Positions 1 to 8,797 of a stretch of 60,038 nt of DNA are shown piece by piece (position 1 is the stretch's first letter; the number at the start of each line of letters is the position of its first letter). The position numbers and the translations under genes are program-made. The stretch is taken from contig NZ_MUBM01000020.1 of assembly GCF_002154505.1 (NCBI RefSeq), positions 1 through 60,038 of the forward strand. Reading direction: 5' to 3'. The notes under the pieces were generated by a model. It did not search any database. It worked only from the letters and a program-made list of their open reading frames with translations, and was not told the DNA's origin. The stretch is from Streptomyces carpinensis (GTDB lineage: Bacteria; Actinomycetota; Actinomycetes; Streptomycetales; Streptomycetaceae).

Positions 1-48
1 CCCGAGTGGCTCTGTGTACTGTCACCGTGGTGTGCGGCCACAGTGGCT

Positions 49-69
49 CCGCCAAAAACCGTTTGGCGG
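49..69. repeat. Inverted repeat, 8-bp arms
   Basis: CCGCCAAA and TTTGGCGG form perfect arms around a 5-base spacer. The repeat lies about 165 bases upstream of the hydrolase gene at 234. It could be an operator, or a terminator stem for a gene left of the window; no T-tract follows. Confidence 0.4.
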
Positions 70-233
70 ACGGGGGGCGACCACTGCTACATTTCCGGAG
101 GCCGTGCGAGAGATCGAGGAGGTGGTACCCGTGAACGCAGTATCGACATGGGTGCTCCCCTCCGGGGTCACGGTCGGGCGATAGACAGGTCGTCCGGGAG
201 CGCCGTCCCAGTGCACTCCCGAAAGGCACGACC

Positions 234-968
234 ATGCATTTCACTTCCGAGCAGCGCCTCGACGACGGCGTCCTCGAACGCGAATTCACCCTCGGTGAGA
301 TCCCCGGCATCCTGTGGACACCCGCATCCGCATCCGCACCGGTGCCGCTGATCCTGCTCGGCCCCCCTCCCCTCGGGCTGCGCAAGATGTACCCCCGACT
401 GGTGGCCCGGGCCCGGCACTCCGCGGCGGAGGGCTTCGCCACGGCCACCATCGAGCTCCCCGGAAGCGGCGACCGGCCCCGTTGGCCCGCCGCCGAGCAG
501 GCCCGCGCCGACCTGCGCCGGGCGATGGAGGCCGGCGAGCCGGTCAGCGACGAGATCGTCGACGCCCTCATCCTCCCGCTGGTCGAAAAGGCAGTCCCGG
601 AATGGCAGGCCGCCCTGGACGCCCTCCTTTCGCTGCCCGAGATCGGCGGCCCGGTCGGGTACTCGGGGGGAGTGATCTCCATCGGCATCCGGCTTGCGGT
701 GGTCGAACCGCGCATCGTGGCCGCCGGTCTCTTCGCCGGGAGTCTCGTGCCTCGCGCCATGTTCGAGGAGGCTCGGCAGGTCACTATTCCACTGCACGTC
801 CTGCTGCAGTGGGACGACGAAGGGAACGACCGGCAGGCGGCCCTGGACCTGTTCGACGCCTTCAGCTCCAAGGAGAAGTCCCTGCACGCCAACATGGGCG
901 GGCACACCGGCGTCCCGCAGTTCGCGGGAGACGCCGCGGCCCAGTTCTTCACCCGACATCTGAAGTGA
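234..968 (+). CDS. Alpha/beta hydrolase (dienelactone-hydrolase-like)
   Basis: A 244-residue cytoplasmic protein without signal peptide. The nucleophile elbow GYSGG at residues 142-146 puts the catalytic Ser at 144. A likely acid lies in LLQWDDEGN near residue 199 and the likely His in GGHTG near 223, so the order Ser-Asp-His fits the fold. The ATG at 234 has GAAAGG about nine bases upstream. Related proteins are annotated as dienelactone hydrolase or prolyl oligopeptidase family, but the substrate cannot be read from sequence. It stands alone and is followed by a strong hairpin at 1067. Confidence 0.8.
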   Translation: MHFTSEQRLDDGVLEREFTLGEIPGILWTPASASAPVPLILLGPPPLGLRKMYPRLVARARHSAAEGFATATIELPGSGDRPRWPAAEQARADLRRAMEAGEPVSDEIVDALILPLVEKAVPEWQAALDALLSLPEIGGPVGYSGGVISIGIRLAVVEPRIVAAGLFAGSLVPRAMFEEARQVTIPLHVLLQWDDEGNDRQAALDLFDAFSSKEKSLHANMGGHTGVPQFAGDAAAQFFTRHLK

Positions 969-1066
969 GGCCGGACCGTCAGACCGGCAGCAGACGGTAG
1001 CTGACGTCGGCCGGCATGCCGCTCATCGAGGACAAGGTCCCGGCCCTCCGTAGCTCTCCACACCGT

Positions 1067-1096
1067 GGGCCCCTGCTGAACTCTCGGCAGGGGCCC
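1067..1096 (+). terminator. Hairpin downstream of the hydrolase gene
   Basis: Perfect 10-bp arms GGGCCCCTGC and GCAGGGGCCC enclose a 10-base loop about 100 bases after the hydrolase stop codon. There is no T-run, as is usual for actinobacterial hairpin terminators. Confidence 0.5.
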
Positions 1097-1515
1097 GCAG
1101 TCATGAACTGTTCGATTTCTGCAGAGCTTCGAGTGCTGCCCACAGTTGTGTACAGGTGCTGTCGGTTCTCGTGAACAAAGCCACGCCGCCGATCCCCGGT
1201 AGGCAAACCCATCATGGGCAGCACCGCACAACGCATCCTGCTGGAAGCACCGTGCCCCGGATCACGGTGTGGTCGGAGGTGGTCCGGGTACGTGGCCTCC
1301 CGCCTGCGATCGCTGCCGACAGCCGGCCGTCTGCGACTTCCCGGGGGCGCGACATGGCACTTCTCCGTCAGCGACCACGCCTGCGGTCTGCAGGAATCCG
1401 ACGATGCTGTGGTGGAGCTGCTGTTCCGGACGAGTTCGACCTCAGTGCGTTTCCCAGCGCGCATCCCGGTCGCCTCGACATCACGAGCGCCTGACCTTCT
1501 GGTAACGGCACCAGG
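1097..1515. other. Stretch with no convincing gene
   Basis: About 420 bases between the hydrolase terminator and a convergent secreted-protein gene. Several overlapping open frames exist on both strands, but none has a ribosome site plus a recognisable family. It probably contains old debris. Confidence 0.4.
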
Positions 1516-1935
1516 TCAGTAGCCGCCGCTGCAGTGCCACTTCGTTTCGGAGTAGACGTGTTGCAGACACACGCGGGCCTGGTAGCCCGCCCCGTCACGG
1601 TGCCATCCGGTGCGCTCGTAGGCATGGCCGTTCTCTACGACGTAGAGGTAGCTGATGCGCTTCCACGAACCGGAGCCCTTGCGCTGCTGCAGCATCATCC
1701 GGCATTCGACGTTCCAGTCAGGGTCCTTCAGAAAGCGCCCCCGGGCATACCACTTACCAGAACTAGTCTTGTTCATGTCCAGCGTGGCCGTGCAGCCCTT
1801 GTACGTCACGTGCTTGACGTCGTATCGGACAGCGGCCGAAGCGCTCGTGGCCGCTCCGAGAGAGCCTGCCGCGATCAGCGTCGCCATGGTCCCGGCGACG
1901 AAGAGACGACGAAGACTGCGCGTGCACTTCTCCAT
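1516..1935 (-). CDS. Small secreted protein of unknown function
   Basis: A 139-residue protein. The N-terminus has Lys/Arg residues, a hydrophobic core and a Thr-Ser-Ala-Ser-Ala-Ala region near residue 33, a typical Sec signal peptide. The mature part of about 104 residues is rich in Lys, Tyr and Trp and carries four Cys, which could form two disulfides. The ATG at 1935 has GGGGGAAGC just upstream. I do not recognise the family. Small secreted proteins of this shape are common in streptomycetes and include inhibitors and surface proteins. Confidence 0.7.
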   Translation of the reverse strand: MEKCTRSLRRLFVAGTMATLIAAGSLGAATSASAAVRYDVKHVTYKGCTATLDMNKTSSGKWYARGRFLKDPDWNVECRMMLQQRKGSGSWKRISYLYVVENGHAYERTGWHRDGAGYQARVCLQHVYSETKWHCSGGY

Positions 1936-2486
1936 CCTGCTTCCCCCTTGGCCTATGCGGTCGCGAACCTCGCGGTAACGCGATAGAACGCTAAAAGCGG
2001 GTGAACGGTCCGGGCAATACCTTGTTGGGATGAGAAGGGAGTAAACCAGCGCTGTAGTCCGGTAATCGCGCGCGGTAGCACGCGGCGTCCTACTCGCGGA
2101 ACGGGGGCCGCGCTCGCCGCGACCCCACCGGCACGGAATGGGAGGCCGACATCGGAGGTTCCCGGCTTTTCCGTGAGCCTGGTGCGCATGGCAGGACCTG
2201 TCGTTGCCGTCCTGGCACCAGCCGAACGGCCGGCGGCCGTCGAACCCGACGCCCGCCGCGCGGTGCTGTTCACAGAAACCACCCTCCGTCGGTCACCACA
2301 ACCGCATCCCATGGTGAGCCTGAGTGTGTGACGACTCCGAGGACCGACACGGCGACATCATCGGGGTCCGCGACCATTCGCGGTGGAGTCGAGGCGGCCT
2401 GGACATGCGGGTGAGCGGCCAAAGGACGGGCCCGCGCCGGCCCCGGTGGTCGGGTGAAGGCACGGGCCGTGTTCGGGACGCTGGGC
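1936..2486. other. Intergenic region, no supported gene
   Basis: Holds the promoter side of the secreted-protein gene (an AT-richer patch at about 1970-2040) and the 3' flank of the catabolic operon. A short frame of 47 codons beginning at 2189 on the plus strand has reasonable codon use but no family signature. I see no RNA gene. Confidence 0.4.
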
Positions 2487-3362
2487 TCAGCGCTTGATTT
2501 CCTTGATCTTCAGCATGCGCGTGATGACCTTGTCGAGTTCGTCGTCGGCGAAGACCTTCTTCCAGTCGTCCCGGACGATGGACTCGCGGCCGTAGTCCAT
2601 GGCGATGAGGCAGGCGTCCGAGAACGGGTTGTCGCCCTTGAGGGTGTTGGCCAGGGCGACCTGAGTGTGCCCGAGGAGCATGGCACGGGCGGCCTTCTCC
2701 GGTACGCCGACCGTGTGGACGGTCTCGTGCAGGGCCTCGGTCAGCAGGGCGCCGACCATGCAGGCGATGGTCTCGACGAGGGTTGGCTCCAGTACGGCGA
2801 GCTGCTTGACGGTGACCCAGTGGACGTCGATCACGGGCGCGTACATCGTACGGATGACGGATTCCGCCAGTTGCTGCTTGTCGCTGTCGCCGCCCTCGTA
2901 CGCGGCGACGACCTCCTGAGGGGCGGCGATGCCGCCGAAGGTGTCCTGCCACTCCTCTTTGGTGGTGCGCTCGAGGAACACCGACGGGTGGCAGGGGTGG
3001 GCGCAGGCGTAGTGGATGTCGTCGCGAACGTACAGCAGGCCCGCGTACGCGGCGGCCGGGTCGAGAGTGAGCACGACGGTGCCGGGCCTCATCAGCGGCA
3101 CGAGGTCTTGGGAGACCTTGCCGAGCACGACGTCGGGAACGGCGAGGATCACCACGTCGGCCTCGGCGGCGGCGTCGGCGGACTCGGTCAGTTCGCGGCC
3201 CAGGTCGCGGATGAGCTGCCGGCCCTTGGGGGACGCCTCGCTGAAGAGCACCCGGAAGTCGCTCTTGACCAGGTTGTTGGAGACGCGCTGGCCCATCTTG
3301 CCGGCGGCCCCGATGACGGCGACGGTCTTCACGTCGACCTGGGTCTGGATCTCGGTGGCCAT
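2487..3362 (-). CDS. apnO: NAD-dependent oxidoisomerase, probable D-apionate oxidoisomerase
   Basis: A 291-residue Rossmann-fold protein with the nucleotide loop GAAGKMG near residues 18-24 and the C-terminal phosphogluconate-dehydrogenase-like (PGDH_C) region. The ATG at 3362 overlaps the stop codon of the previous gene (TAATG), which settles the start. This family includes ApnO, which converts D-apionate to 3-oxo-isoapionate. The assignment rests on the neighbours: a TIM-barrel decarboxylase followed by an L-erythrulose kinase and two tetrulose-phosphate isomerases, the exact downstream steps. It is the last gene of the operon. An alternative is a dehydrogenase for another branched or C4 sugar acid. 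Confidence 0.68.
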   Translation of the reverse strand: MATEIQTQVDVKTVAVIGAAGKMGQRVSNNLVKSDFRVLFSEASPKGRQLIRDLGRELTESADAAAEADVVILAVPDVVLGKVSQDLVPLMRPGTVVLTLDPAAAYAGLLYVRDDIHYACAHPCHPSVFLERTTKEEWQDTFGGIAAPQEVVAAYEGGDSDKQQLAESVIRTMYAPVIDVHWVTVKQLAVLEPTLVETIACMVGALLTEALHETVHTVGVPEKAARAMLLGHTQVALANTLKGDNPFSDACLIAMDYGRESIVRDDWKKVFADDELDKVITRMLKIKEIKR

Positions 3363-4174
3363 TACTTGCTCCTCAGGAGAGTGTCGATGCTGTGCTGCGT
3401 CCACTGGTGTTCGAGCTGGGCGGTGGCGTCGAAGCCCTCGTCCTGCCACGGGAGCCAGTGCTCCACGATCTGGTTGATGCTGCCGTGGTCCTCCGGCCGT
3501 GCCGCCCGGACGGCGGCGATCATGCCGTCGTGGTCGAGGAGACCCTCGCCCAGCGGGCAGCCTGTGTACGTGAAACCGACCCAGCCGTCCCGCCGGGTGA
3601 AGGCGAAGTCCTTGACGTGGATGTTGACCACGTACGGTGCGGTGGCGGCCACGACGTCGACGGGCCGTTCCAGGCGGGCGACGCTGTTGCCCGGGTCCAG
3701 GACGACGCCCAGGTGCGGGTCGTCGACTCCGCGGACAACGGTCAGCAGGTCTTCGGTAGATACCTGTTCGTAGGTCTCCAGGCCGAGAGTCACACCCGCG
3801 TCGGCGTACCGGGGCACGGTCTGCTTCAGCAGGGTCACCGCTTCTGCGGAGTCTGGGCGGTGGTCGGTCGTGTTGAGCATCGAGCGCATCAGGCTGACTC
3901 CCAACTCGCCTGCGATGTCGAGGTACTTGAGCAGGTGGGCGGGGCGGACACCGCGGGTGCCGAGTTCCAGGCGTAGCCCGAGGTCCCGTGCGGTGGCGCG
4001 GACGTCGGCGAGCCGGGCCGCCTCGTAGGACTCGATGGGTGCGTAGTCGCAGATCTGGAAGACCTGGCCGCCGAGCCGGGCGGTGTCACGGAGCATGTCG
4101 GTGAGGCTCATCGGCTGCGGCGCGCGGGAGGAGATGCGCCAGAAGTAGGCGTAGGTGCTGATGCCGTACGCCAT
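3362..4174 (-). CDS. oiaC: TIM-barrel isomerase/decarboxylase, probable 3-oxo-isoapionate decarboxylase
   Basis: A 270-residue protein of the AP-endonuclease-2/xylose-isomerase-like barrel. Visible landmarks are LGLETYEQ mid-protein, VLDPGNS, VNIHVKDF and a late IVEHWLPW, matching the Glu, Asp, His and Glu metal ligands of the fold. The ATG at 4174 overlaps the upstream stop (TGATG). OiaC decarboxylates 3-oxo-isoapionate to L-erythrulose, which is the substrate of the kinase encoded upstream. Sequence alone could also fit a sugar-phosphate epimerase such as a hydroxypyruvate isomerase relative. Confidence 0.65.
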   Translation of the reverse strand: MAYGISTYAYFWRISSRAPQPMSLTDMLRDTARLGGQVFQICDYAPIESYEAARLADVRATARDLGLRLELGTRGVRPAHLLKYLDIAGELGVSLMRSMLNTTDHRPDSAEAVTLLKQTVPRYADAGVTLGLETYEQVSTEDLLTVVRGVDDPHLGVVLDPGNSVARLERPVDVVAATAPYVVNIHVKDFAFTRRDGWVGFTYTGCPLGEGLLDHDGMIAAVRAARPEDHGSINQIVEHWLPWQDEGFDATAQLEHQWTQHSIDTLLRSK

Positions 4175-4953
4175 CAGGCCACCCCCGCGGACGTCGGGGT
4201 GCGGATCTCGTCGAGGATGGCCTCGACGTTCGCCGGGTCGTGCGCGAACCGGCCGAGGAACAGTCCGTCCGCGGAGCCCTGGAGGCGGGTCAGCAGGCCC
4301 GGGCCCGCGCTGCCGCCGTAGATGACGGTGGATCCGCTGTGCTGCGGCCGGGTGTCGAGCCAGCCGCGCAGAGCCGTGCACACGGTCGCGATGTGGTCGG
4401 CGGAGGCCGGCTCCGGCGCGCCGATGGCCCACTGGGGTTCGTACGCCAGGACGACAGCCCCGTGGAGGCCGTGCAGCAGCCGCGCGGCCTCTGCCACGGT
4501 GCGCTCGGCGGCCGCGTGGGGGTCGGCCTGGTCGCGTTCGCCGACGCACAGGACCGGGGTGAGGCCGTTGCGCAGGGCGGCGGCCGTCTTGGCCGCGACG
4601 ACCGTGTCGCCCTCGCCGTACAGGCGGCGGCGTTCGGCGTGGCCGACCTCGGCGTAGCGGCAGCCGATCTCCTGGAGGACCGGGCCGCCGATCTCGCCGG
4701 TGTAGGGGCCGGTGTCCTCGGTGGCGATGTCCTGCGCGCCGATCGCGATGTCGTACGGCGCGAGGATGCCGGCGGCCGGGACGACGGCCGTGAAGGCGGG
4801 CAGGACGAACAGGCGGGCCCTGCCCGAGGCGACGGCCGGGTGGTGCTTGGCGAGGGAGGCGATCTTGCGGGCCCAGTTGAGGGTCTGATGGTGGCCGAAG
4901 TACATCTTCAGGCTCACCCCGAGCAGGACGGCCGGTGGTGCGGGGGCAGGCAT
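4174..4953 (-). CDS. lerI: TpiA-family L-erythrulose-1-phosphate isomerase
   Basis: A 259-residue triosephosphate-isomerase homologue: substrate Lys in the N-terminal LKMYFG, His in EVGHAERR, the catalytic Glu in AYEPQWAIG and the phosphate loop YGGSAGP. The conserved TIM Asn-x-Lys is replaced by Leu-Lys, and the position after EVGHAERR differs from true TpiA, as in the EryH/LerI subgroup. LerI interconverts L-erythrulose 1-phosphate and D-erythrulose 4-phosphate. Start and stop overlap both neighbours by TGATG, so it is translationally coupled. It is very unlikely to be the housekeeping glycolytic enzyme. Confidence 0.78.
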   Translation of the reverse strand: MPAPAPPAVLLGVSLKMYFGHHQTLNWARKIASLAKHHPAVASGRARLFVLPAFTAVVPAAGILAPYDIAIGAQDIATEDTGPYTGEIGGPVLQEIGCRYAEVGHAERRRLYGEGDTVVAAKTAAALRNGLTPVLCVGERDQADPHAAAERTVAEAARLLHGLHGAVVLAYEPQWAIGAPEPASADHIATVCTALRGWLDTRPQHSGSTVIYGGSAGPGLLTRLQGSADGLFLGRFAHDPANVEAILDEIRTPTSAGVA

Positions 4954-5426
4954 CAGGCAGCTGCCTCGTCGTTCTCGTACTCGCACATGAGCTGGACCTT
5001 CGCGGCTGACGGGGAGGTCTCGTCGAAGCGATAGGTGAGCCATTCGGCGGCCAGGCGGCGGGCGAGTTCGAGGCCGATGACGCGCTGGCCGAAGGTGAGG
5101 ATCTGCGCGTTGTTGGACAGGATCGCCCGCTCGACGGAGAAGGAGTCGTGTGCGGTGACCGCGCGGATGCCCTTGACCTTGTTGGCGGCGATGGCGACGC
5201 CGAGACCGGTGCCGCACACCAGCAGGGCCCGGTCGGCCTCGCCTCGGGCGACCATCTCTGCGGCTGCGATGGCGACCTTGGGGTAGGCGGTGTGGCCGTC
5301 GGCGTCGACGCCGACGTCGGTGACCTGGGCGACCAGGGAACTGTTCTGCAGATCCCGCTTGAGCGCTTCCTTGTACTGGTAACCGGCGTCGTCGGATCCG
5401 ACGACGATGCGGAGCTTTTCGGCCAT
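4953..5426 (-). CDS. derI: RpiB-family D-erythrulose-4-phosphate isomerase
   Basis: A 157-residue RpiB/LacAB fold protein with [10 protein letters not shown] at the N-terminus and the active-site stretch [15 protein letters not shown], where the Cys acts as base in RpiB enzymes. DerI/EryI converts D-erythrulose 4-phosphate to D-erythrose 4-phosphate, which enters the pentose phosphate pathway. It is a single-domain protein of normal length, 11 bases after the kinase gene and overlapping lerI. A ribose-5-phosphate isomerase is the alternative, but context favours tetrulose phosphate. Confidence 0.78.
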   Translation of the reverse strand: MAEKLRIVVGSDDAGYQYKEALKRDLQNSSLVAQVTDVGVDADGHTAYPKVAIAAAEMVARGEADRALLVCGTGLGVAIAANKVKGIRAVTAHDSFSVERAILSNNAQILTFGQRVIGLELARRLAAEWLTYRFDETSPSAAKVQLMCEYENDEAAA

Positions 5427-5437
5427 ATCGGTTTTCC

Positions 5438-7201
5438 TCAGTCCTGGTCGAGGCGGTGGTTGAGCAGAACGCCGTGGACGGCGCGGGTGATGAGCGCGAG
5501 CGAGTGTGCGCCCGCGTCCGGGGTGCCGAGGGACTTCTCGGCATGGGGCCGGGCCCGCCCCTTGCGGGGCAGCAGGTCGGCTGTGGCGGCGGCTGCCGCC
5601 TCGGCGGCGGTGGCGGCGCGGTCCCAGGCCTCGGGCAGCGCTTGGCCGTCGGCCACGGCGCGGTTCAGGGTGTCGGCGAGGGGGACAAGGACGTCGACCA
5701 TGGTCTTGTCACCGACCTCGGCTCCGCCCAGCCGGCGTACGGCGGCGGAGGCCTGCGCGACCCCTTCGGAGACACGGGCCGCCGTCGGGGCGTCCTGGTC
5801 GCCGAGGGCGGCGCCGAGACAGCGCAGGATGGTGCCCCACAGGGCGCCGGAGGTGCCGCCCGCCTTGTCCGACCAGGCGTCGGCGGCGCGGGAGAGAAGG
5901 GTGCCGGCGCCCGCGCCGGCGTCGGCTGCCGCCGCGGCGGCTCGGCGGGCGGCTGTGGCGCCGCGCTGCATGCCGATGCCGTGGTCGCCGTCACCGGCGA
6001 CGGCGTCGATCCGGCCGAGTTCCTCGGCGTGTGCGTCGACGGTGTCGGCCACCGCCTCCAGCGCGGACAGGACGGTGCGGGCGCTGTGCCGGGAGTTCTC
6101 GGAGGCGGCGGGAACCGCTTCAGCGGTGTCCGTGTCGCCGGCGGTGTCCGTCGCGTCGGAGGCCGGGCCCGCCGCGGACGCGTCGGGGGTACCGAAGGCG
6201 CCCTTGCGGTAGGCGGGCGCGTCGGCGGGCGCTCGCCACAGCTCCTCAAGCCGGCTGTCCAGCCAGGTCAGTGTGAGGGAGACACCGGCCATGTCGAAGC
6301 TGGTGACGAGTTCGCCGACCTCGGGGTCCACGATCTCCACGCCGGCATCGCCCAGGAGACGGGCGACCTCCCGGTAGACCACGAACAGTTCCTCGTACTT
6401 GACTGAGCCGAGGCCGTTGAGGATCACTGCGGCGCGCTGTCCGCGGGCGGCGCCGACGTCGTCGGGCAGTTCCTTCAGCAGGGTGTTCACGAGGAGCCGT
6501 GCCGCGTCGTCCGCGGTCGGCAGGGACTCCTCGCCGATGCCCGGTTCGCCGTGGATGCCGAGACCGACGGCCATGCGCGCCTCGGGGACGGTGAACAGCG
6601 GTTGGTCGGCGCCGGGGAGCGTGCAGCCGGAGAAGGCGATGCCGAAGGAGCGGGTGCGGGCGTTGGCGCGTTCGGCGACACGCACCACCTCCTGCAGCGA
6701 CAGGCCCTGCTCGGCTGCGGCGGACGCGGCCTTGAAGACTGGGAGGTCGCCGGCGATGCCCCGACGCTTGGCGGAATCCTCCGGGGCCGCGCTGGAGATG
6801 TCGTCGGTGACGGCGAACGTCCGCACCTCGATGCCGTCGGCGGCGAGCCGCTGCGCGGCCTGTCCGAAGTGCAGGACGTCTCCGGCGTAGTTGCCATACA
6901 TCAGCAGCACTCCCGCTCCGGCGTGCGCGGCGCGGGCCACGGAGCGGATCTGCTGGGCGGAGGGCGAGGCGAAGACGTTGCCGACGGCCGCGCCGTGTGC
7001 CAGTCCCCGGCCCACCAGGCCGGAGAAGGCCGGGTAATGGCCGGAGCCGCCACCGATGACGACCGCAACCTGTCCGGCCGGTGTGCCGCCGGCCCGGACG
7101 ACCCCGCCGGTGACGGGGCGCACCCGGCGCCGGTGCGCGGCGGCGAAGCCTTCGAGGGCCTCGTCGGCGAAGGCGGCGGGGTCATTGAACAGGCGGGTCA
7201 T
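5438..7201 (-). CDS. lerK: Fused DhaK-DhaL kinase, probable L-erythrulose 1-kinase
   Basis: A 587-residue protein. The DhaK domain (about 1-330) has GGGSGHYP at 50-57, YGNYAGD near 102 and the substrate-binding His217 in GLGIHGEPG, which forms a covalent hemiaminal with dihydroxyacetone-type substrates. A low-complexity Ala/Asp/Thr/Ser linker follows. The DhaL domain (about 375-587) has [10 protein letters not shown] for Mg-ATP. Fusion of both domains means ATP, not a PTS protein, is the phosphate donor. The start overlaps the transporter stop (ATGA). In this operon it should phosphorylate L-erythrulose; dihydroxyacetone remains possible. Confidence 0.78.
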   Translation of the reverse strand: MTRLFNDPAAFADEALEGFAAAHRRRVRPVTGGVVRAGGTPAGQVAVVIGGGSGHYPAFSGLVGRGLAHGAAVGNVFASPSAQQIRSVARAAHAGAGVLLMYGNYAGDVLHFGQAAQRLAADGIEVRTFAVTDDISSAAPEDSAKRRGIAGDLPVFKAASAAAEQGLSLQEVVRVAERANARTRSFGIAFSGCTLPGADQPLFTVPEARMAVGLGIHGEPGIGEESLPTADDAARLLVNTLLKELPDDVGAARGQRAAVILNGLGSVKYEELFVVYREVARLLGDAGVEIVDPEVGELVTSFDMAGVSLTLTWLDSRLEELWRAPADAPAYRKGAFGTPDASAAGPASDATDTAGDTDTAEAVPAASENSRHSARTVLSALEAVADTVDAHAEELGRIDAVAGDGDHGIGMQRGATAARRAAAAAADAGAGAGTLLSRAADAWSDKAGGTSGALWGTILRCLGAALGDQDAPTAARVSEGVAQASAAVRRLGGAEVGDKTMVDVLVPLADTLNRAVADGQALPEAWDRAATAAEAAAAATADLLPRKGRARPHAEKSLGTPDAGAHSLALITRAVHGVLLNHRLDQD

Positions 7202-8565
7202 CGAAGGGACTCCATGGGCTGGTGCTCGGGGCTGGGGGTCGGTTCCGCGGTGCGGTTGCGGGCGGCGAGCCAGATCATCAGGACGGCGGACAGGAGCATG
7301 AAGAAGCCGACCAGGTAGAGGGGGACGTAGTAGTCACCGCTCCAGTCCTTGAGCCATCCGGTGACATAGCTCGCCGCGAACCCGGCGACGTTGCCCGCCG
7401 TGTTGATCAGGGCGATGCCCGCCGCGGCGGCGGCGCCGGTCAGGAAACGGGAGGGCACGGCCCAGAAGACCGGCAGGGCGGCGAAGATGGAGCAGGCGGT
7501 CACGGTGATCACTGCGACCGTGACGGTCGGCGATCCCATGTACAGGGCCAGGGGGACGGAGATGCCGCCGACCACGGCCGGTCCGGCCACGTGCCAGGTG
7601 CGGGCGCCGTTGCGGGTGGCGTGCCGCGTCCAGAAGAACAGCACGACAGCGGCGGGAAGGTAGGGGATGGCGGTGATCCAGGCCTTGTCCATCACGCTGA
7701 ACGAGGTGTCGTACTGCTCCTGGAAGCCGTTGATGATCGTCGGCAGGAAGAAGGCCAGGGCGTACAGGCCGTAGACGAAGCCGAAGTAGACCAGGGCGAG
7801 GCCCCAGACCCGGCCGCTGCCGAACGCGGCCTTGAGGTCGCCCCTGGCGTGCTTGCCCTCGTGGCCCGTCTTGTGGGCGTTCTCGGCGGCGAGCTCCTTC
7901 GTCAGCCAGTCTCGTTCGCCGGGCGTCAGCCACTTGGCGTCCGCGGGCCGGTCGATGAGGTAGAACCAGGCGATGACACCCAGCAGGATCGCGGGCAGCG
8001 AGATGAACAGGAACATCACCCGCCACCCCTCGAGGCCGAACAGGCCCTGGCGGCCGATGAGCCAGCCCGCGAGCGGCGCGCCGAAGACGGTGGTGAGGGG
8101 CTGGGCCAGGTAGAACAGCCCGAGCACCTTGGTGCGGTGCCGGGCGGGCACCCACTGGCTCAGGAAGAGGATGGCGCCCGGGAAGAAGCCCGCCTCGGCC
8201 ACTCCGAGCAGGAAGCGCAGGGCGTAGAGCTGGCTGCTGCCGCTGACCCAGGTGAACAGCAGGGACACGATGCCCCAGGTCACCATGATGCGGGCCAGCC
8301 AGCGGCGGGCACCGAAGCGGTGCAGGGCCATGTTGCTGGGGACCTCGAGCACGATGTACCCGAGGAAGAAGATCCCGGACGCGAAGCCGAACTGGGCGGC
8401 TGTCAGGGCAAGGTCCTCCCCCATCCCGTTCGGCTCCGCGAACGACACGGCCGTGCGGTCCAGGTAGTTGACGAAGAACATCAACGCCACGAACGGCACG
8501 AGGCGGACGGAAACCTTCTTGATGGCAGTTCTCTCGACTGCCGTGGATGGCGGCTCGGCACCCAT
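7198..8565 (-). CDS. MFS transporter, anion:cation symporter type (sugar acid uptake)
   Basis: A 455-residue membrane protein with 12 predicted helices and a long central cytoplasmic loop (about residues 200-235). The N-terminal NYLDRTAVSFA motif and the family layout are those of the ACS group, which imports D-galactonate, glucarate and similar organic anions with protons. The ATG at 8565 is preferred over an upstream GTG because GAGGAG lies nine bases before it. As first gene of the operon it probably imports D-apionate itself, which would explain why no apiose dehydrogenase or apionolactonase gene is present. Confidence 0.78.
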   Translation of the reverse strand: MGAEPPSTAVERTAIKKVSVRLVPFVALMFFVNYLDRTAVSFAEPNGMGEDLALTAAQFGFASGIFFLGYIVLEVPSNMALHRFGARRWLARIMVTWGIVSLLFTWVSGSSQLYALRFLLGVAEAGFFPGAILFLSQWVPARHRTKVLGLFYLAQPLTTVFGAPLAGWLIGRQGLFGLEGWRVMFLFISLPAILLGVIAWFYLIDRPADAKWLTPGERDWLTKELAAENAHKTGHEGKHARGDLKAAFGSGRVWGLALVYFGFVYGLYALAFFLPTIINGFQEQYDTSFSVMDKAWITAIPYLPAAVVLFFWTRHATRNGARTWHVAGPAVVGGISVPLALYMGSPTVTVAVITVTACSIFAALPVFWAVPSRFLTGAAAAAGIALINTAGNVAGFAASYVTGWLKDWSGDYYVPLYLVGFFMLLSAVLMIWLAARNRTAEPTPSPEHQPMESLR

Positions 8566-8671
8566 AGCGACTCCTCGGCTCGCCCGGACCACCGTGTCCG
8601 GGGTGGGTCACGCCGGCGGCACGAGGAAGCTCGTCCGACCGGCTCGCACCTCACGCTAAGCCCCACATCCG

Positions 8672-8688
8672 AAATTGGTCACCAATTT
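8672..8688. promoter_or_regulatory. Palindromic operator between operon and FadR-type regulator
   Basis: AAATTGGT and ACCAATTT are perfect 8-bp arms around a single C. TGGT/ACCA arms resemble FadR-family operators. On the minus strand TAAATT overlaps the palindrome, with TTGTGA about 15 bases further upstream, so it may be the -10 and -35 of the catabolic operon. Binding there would block that promoter. A TTGACA at 8730-8735 on the plus strand could serve the regulator gene. Confidence 0.6.
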
Positions 8689-8797
8689 ACCAGTGTGCCG
8701 TGGGTCACAAAAAGTATCGAAGTCCGGCGTTGACAGAGCCGACCTGGCCTCAAAGGAAGGCACAGGTCAGCGACACACGGTCCGATCTGGTTGACTG

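Noticed and set aside
168..959. Long minus-strand frame of 263 codons opposite the alpha/beta hydrolase
   Set aside because: It is an antisense shadow produced by GC-rich codons; the plus-strand frame has a ribosome site and a catalytic triad.
1149..1165. Sequence TGTACAGGTGCTG resembling the GntR operator at 33130
   Set aside because: The right arm does not match (TCGG instead of TACA), there is no gene start nearby, and one chance partial match is expected.
2454..3773. Plus-strand frame of 439 codons across the apnO and oiaC genes
   Set aside because: Composition is Val/Gly/Asp repetitive with no domain, and it crosses two well-supported genes on the other strand.
4174..4953. Housekeeping triosephosphate isomerase
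   Set aside because: The operon context and divergence from the TpiA N-terminal Asn-x-Lys motif fit the LerI/EryH subgroup.
2487..8565. Erythritol or threitol utilisation operon
   Set aside because: The shared lower pathway fits, but no polyol dehydrogenase is present and the ApnO/OiaC-type pair is better explained by apionate.
7222..8733. 503-codon plus-strand frame opposite the MFS gene
   Set aside because: Gly/Glu/His-rich antisense shadow of a membrane protein; no start signal.
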